From assembly GCF_025264685.1 (NCBI RefSeq), contig NZ_CP073721.1, positions 7,829,501 to 7,893,500 of the forward strand: a stretch of 64,000 bases of DNA, in the 5' to 3' direction. Under the pieces are notes generated by a model, which was not told where the DNA came from, searched no databases, and worked only from the letters and a program-made list of their open reading frames with translations. How positions within the stretch are numbered: the first letter of the stretch is position 1; every line of letters starts with the position of its first letter. Source of the stretch: Dactylosporangium roseum. Lineage in GTDB: Bacteria; Actinomycetota; Actinomycetes; Mycobacteriales; Micromonosporaceae. Shown in pieces: positions 63,572-64,000 of this stretch. The position numbers were made by a program, and so were the translations under genes.

Positions 63572-64000
63572 GTGATTCCCACGAACCAGCTCACGGTTCC
63601 ATTCAACAAGGGCTATCTGACCGGCGCCGAGGCCGACTACATGCGGCAGGCGATGACGAGTGGTCCGATGACGGGGGACGGCCCCTTCACCAAGCGGGCC
63701 AGCGCACTACTGACCGAGATCATCGGCGCCCGGCAGGCGCTGCTCACGACCTCGTGCACCCACGCGCTCGACATGACCGCGCTGCTGCTCGACCTGGAAC
63801 CCGGCGACGAGGTGATCGTCCCGTCGTTCACGTTCTGCTCCACCGCCAACGCCTACGCGCTGCGTGGTGCCGTGCCCGTGTTCGTCGATTGCCGGCCGGA
63901 CACCCTCAACCTCGACGAGCGGCAGGTCGAGGCGGCGGTCACCGAGCGCACCAAGGCGATCGTCGTGGTCCACTACGCGGGCGTCGGCGTCGAGATGGAG
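63572..64000 (+). CDS. wecE: dTDP-4-amino-4,6-dideoxygalactose transaminase-like (WecE/RffA), 5' part
   Basis: 143 codons to the window end, open. 'VPFNKGYLTGAEADYMRQAM' start, 'TSGPMTGDGPFTKRASALL', 'ALLTTSCTHALDMTALLLDLEPGDEVIVPSFTFCSTANAYALRGAVPVFVDCRPDTLNLDE' (excerpts) follow E. coli WecE closely. The PLP lysine lies beyond the window. DegT/DnrJ/EryC1 family; makes an amino-dideoxy sugar for surface glycans or natural products. GTG 63572. Confidence 0.9.
   Translation, partial: MIPTNQLTVPFNKGYLTGAEADYMRQAMTSGPMTGDGPFTKRASALLTEIIGARQALLTTSCTHALDMTALLLDLEPGDEVIVPSFTFCSTANAYALRGAVPVFVDCRPDTLNLDERQVEAAVTERTKAIVVVHYAGVGVEME

Overview
The window is high-GC actinobacterial DNA. The family is most likely Micromonosporaceae or a close relative. 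Supporting signs are GTG/TTG starts with GGAGG-type ribosome sites, a conservon, BldC, MEDS/STAS regulators, a DtxR/IdeR-type iron box, DUF3073 and valine dehydrogenase. The genus is an inference from content, not from a search.

Layout, left to right. 1-3432: a prenylated indole/tryptophan cluster (DMATS-type prenyltransferase, cut by the window edge; tryptophanase; StyA-like flavin monooxygenase). 3425-7360: a complete cvnA-B-C-D conservon on the minus strand. 7884-14756: a GT4 glycosyltransferase, a secreted subtilase, a CPBP protease, a flavohemoglobin and a PPOX-like flavoprotein. 15108-18537: two paralogous XRE regulators flanking a peptide deformylase and a HAD phosphatase. 18739-22054: an iron box and FhuF-like Fe-S protein, two MEDS-domain signalling proteins and a NUDIX hydrolase. 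22482-24524: a single-pass membrane protein with a long Gly/Tyr-rich cytoplasmic tail. 24710-28119: an SCP-like gene, purF and purM. 28240-29635: a small radical-SAM RiPP operon whose precursor ends in aromatic-X-Asn triplets (predicted multi-cyclophane peptide). 29656-35976: DUF3073, valine dehydrogenase, bldC, a GT2 glycosyltransferase, SoxR, a quinone oxidoreductase and an EPT-repeat membrane protein.

36149 to about 47340 is an integrative island in a tRNA-Ser(UGA) gene. The tRNA gene is intact at the left, and its last 60 bp recur at 43796-43854 and 46971-47030. Each copy is followed by a hairpin and, further right, by a tyrosine-integrase gene or remnant: one frameshifted, one truncated, one reduced to a scrap. 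So at least three elements appear to have stacked at one site. Cargo includes a Shedu-like nuclease, a GntR regulator beside a 16-bp palindrome, an unrecognised two-gene operon, an unrecognised protein of about 500 residues with an HEPN-like motif, and a toxin-antitoxin pair with its own palindromic operator. To the right lie a PadR regulator with a truncated partner, a HicA/HicB pair, and decayed DNA.

The chromosome backbone resumes with a ComB-like phosphatase, purL-purQ-purS and purB (49938-55617), so the island lies between two purine-synthesis blocks. The right end holds a fused ABC permease, a divergent fadA2 / fabG4-htdX fatty-acid module around a 26-bp perfect palindrome (57531-61107), a large polytopic membrane protein, and the start of a WecE-like sugar aminotransferase cut by the window end. 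A dispersed palindromic element occurs twice (32247-32318 and 57425-57530) with its loop in opposite orientations.

The best candidates for undescribed biology are the RiPP operon, the unknown two-gene operon at 41538-43676, the unknown gene at 44019-45545, and the stacked tRNA-Ser island that carries the latter two.
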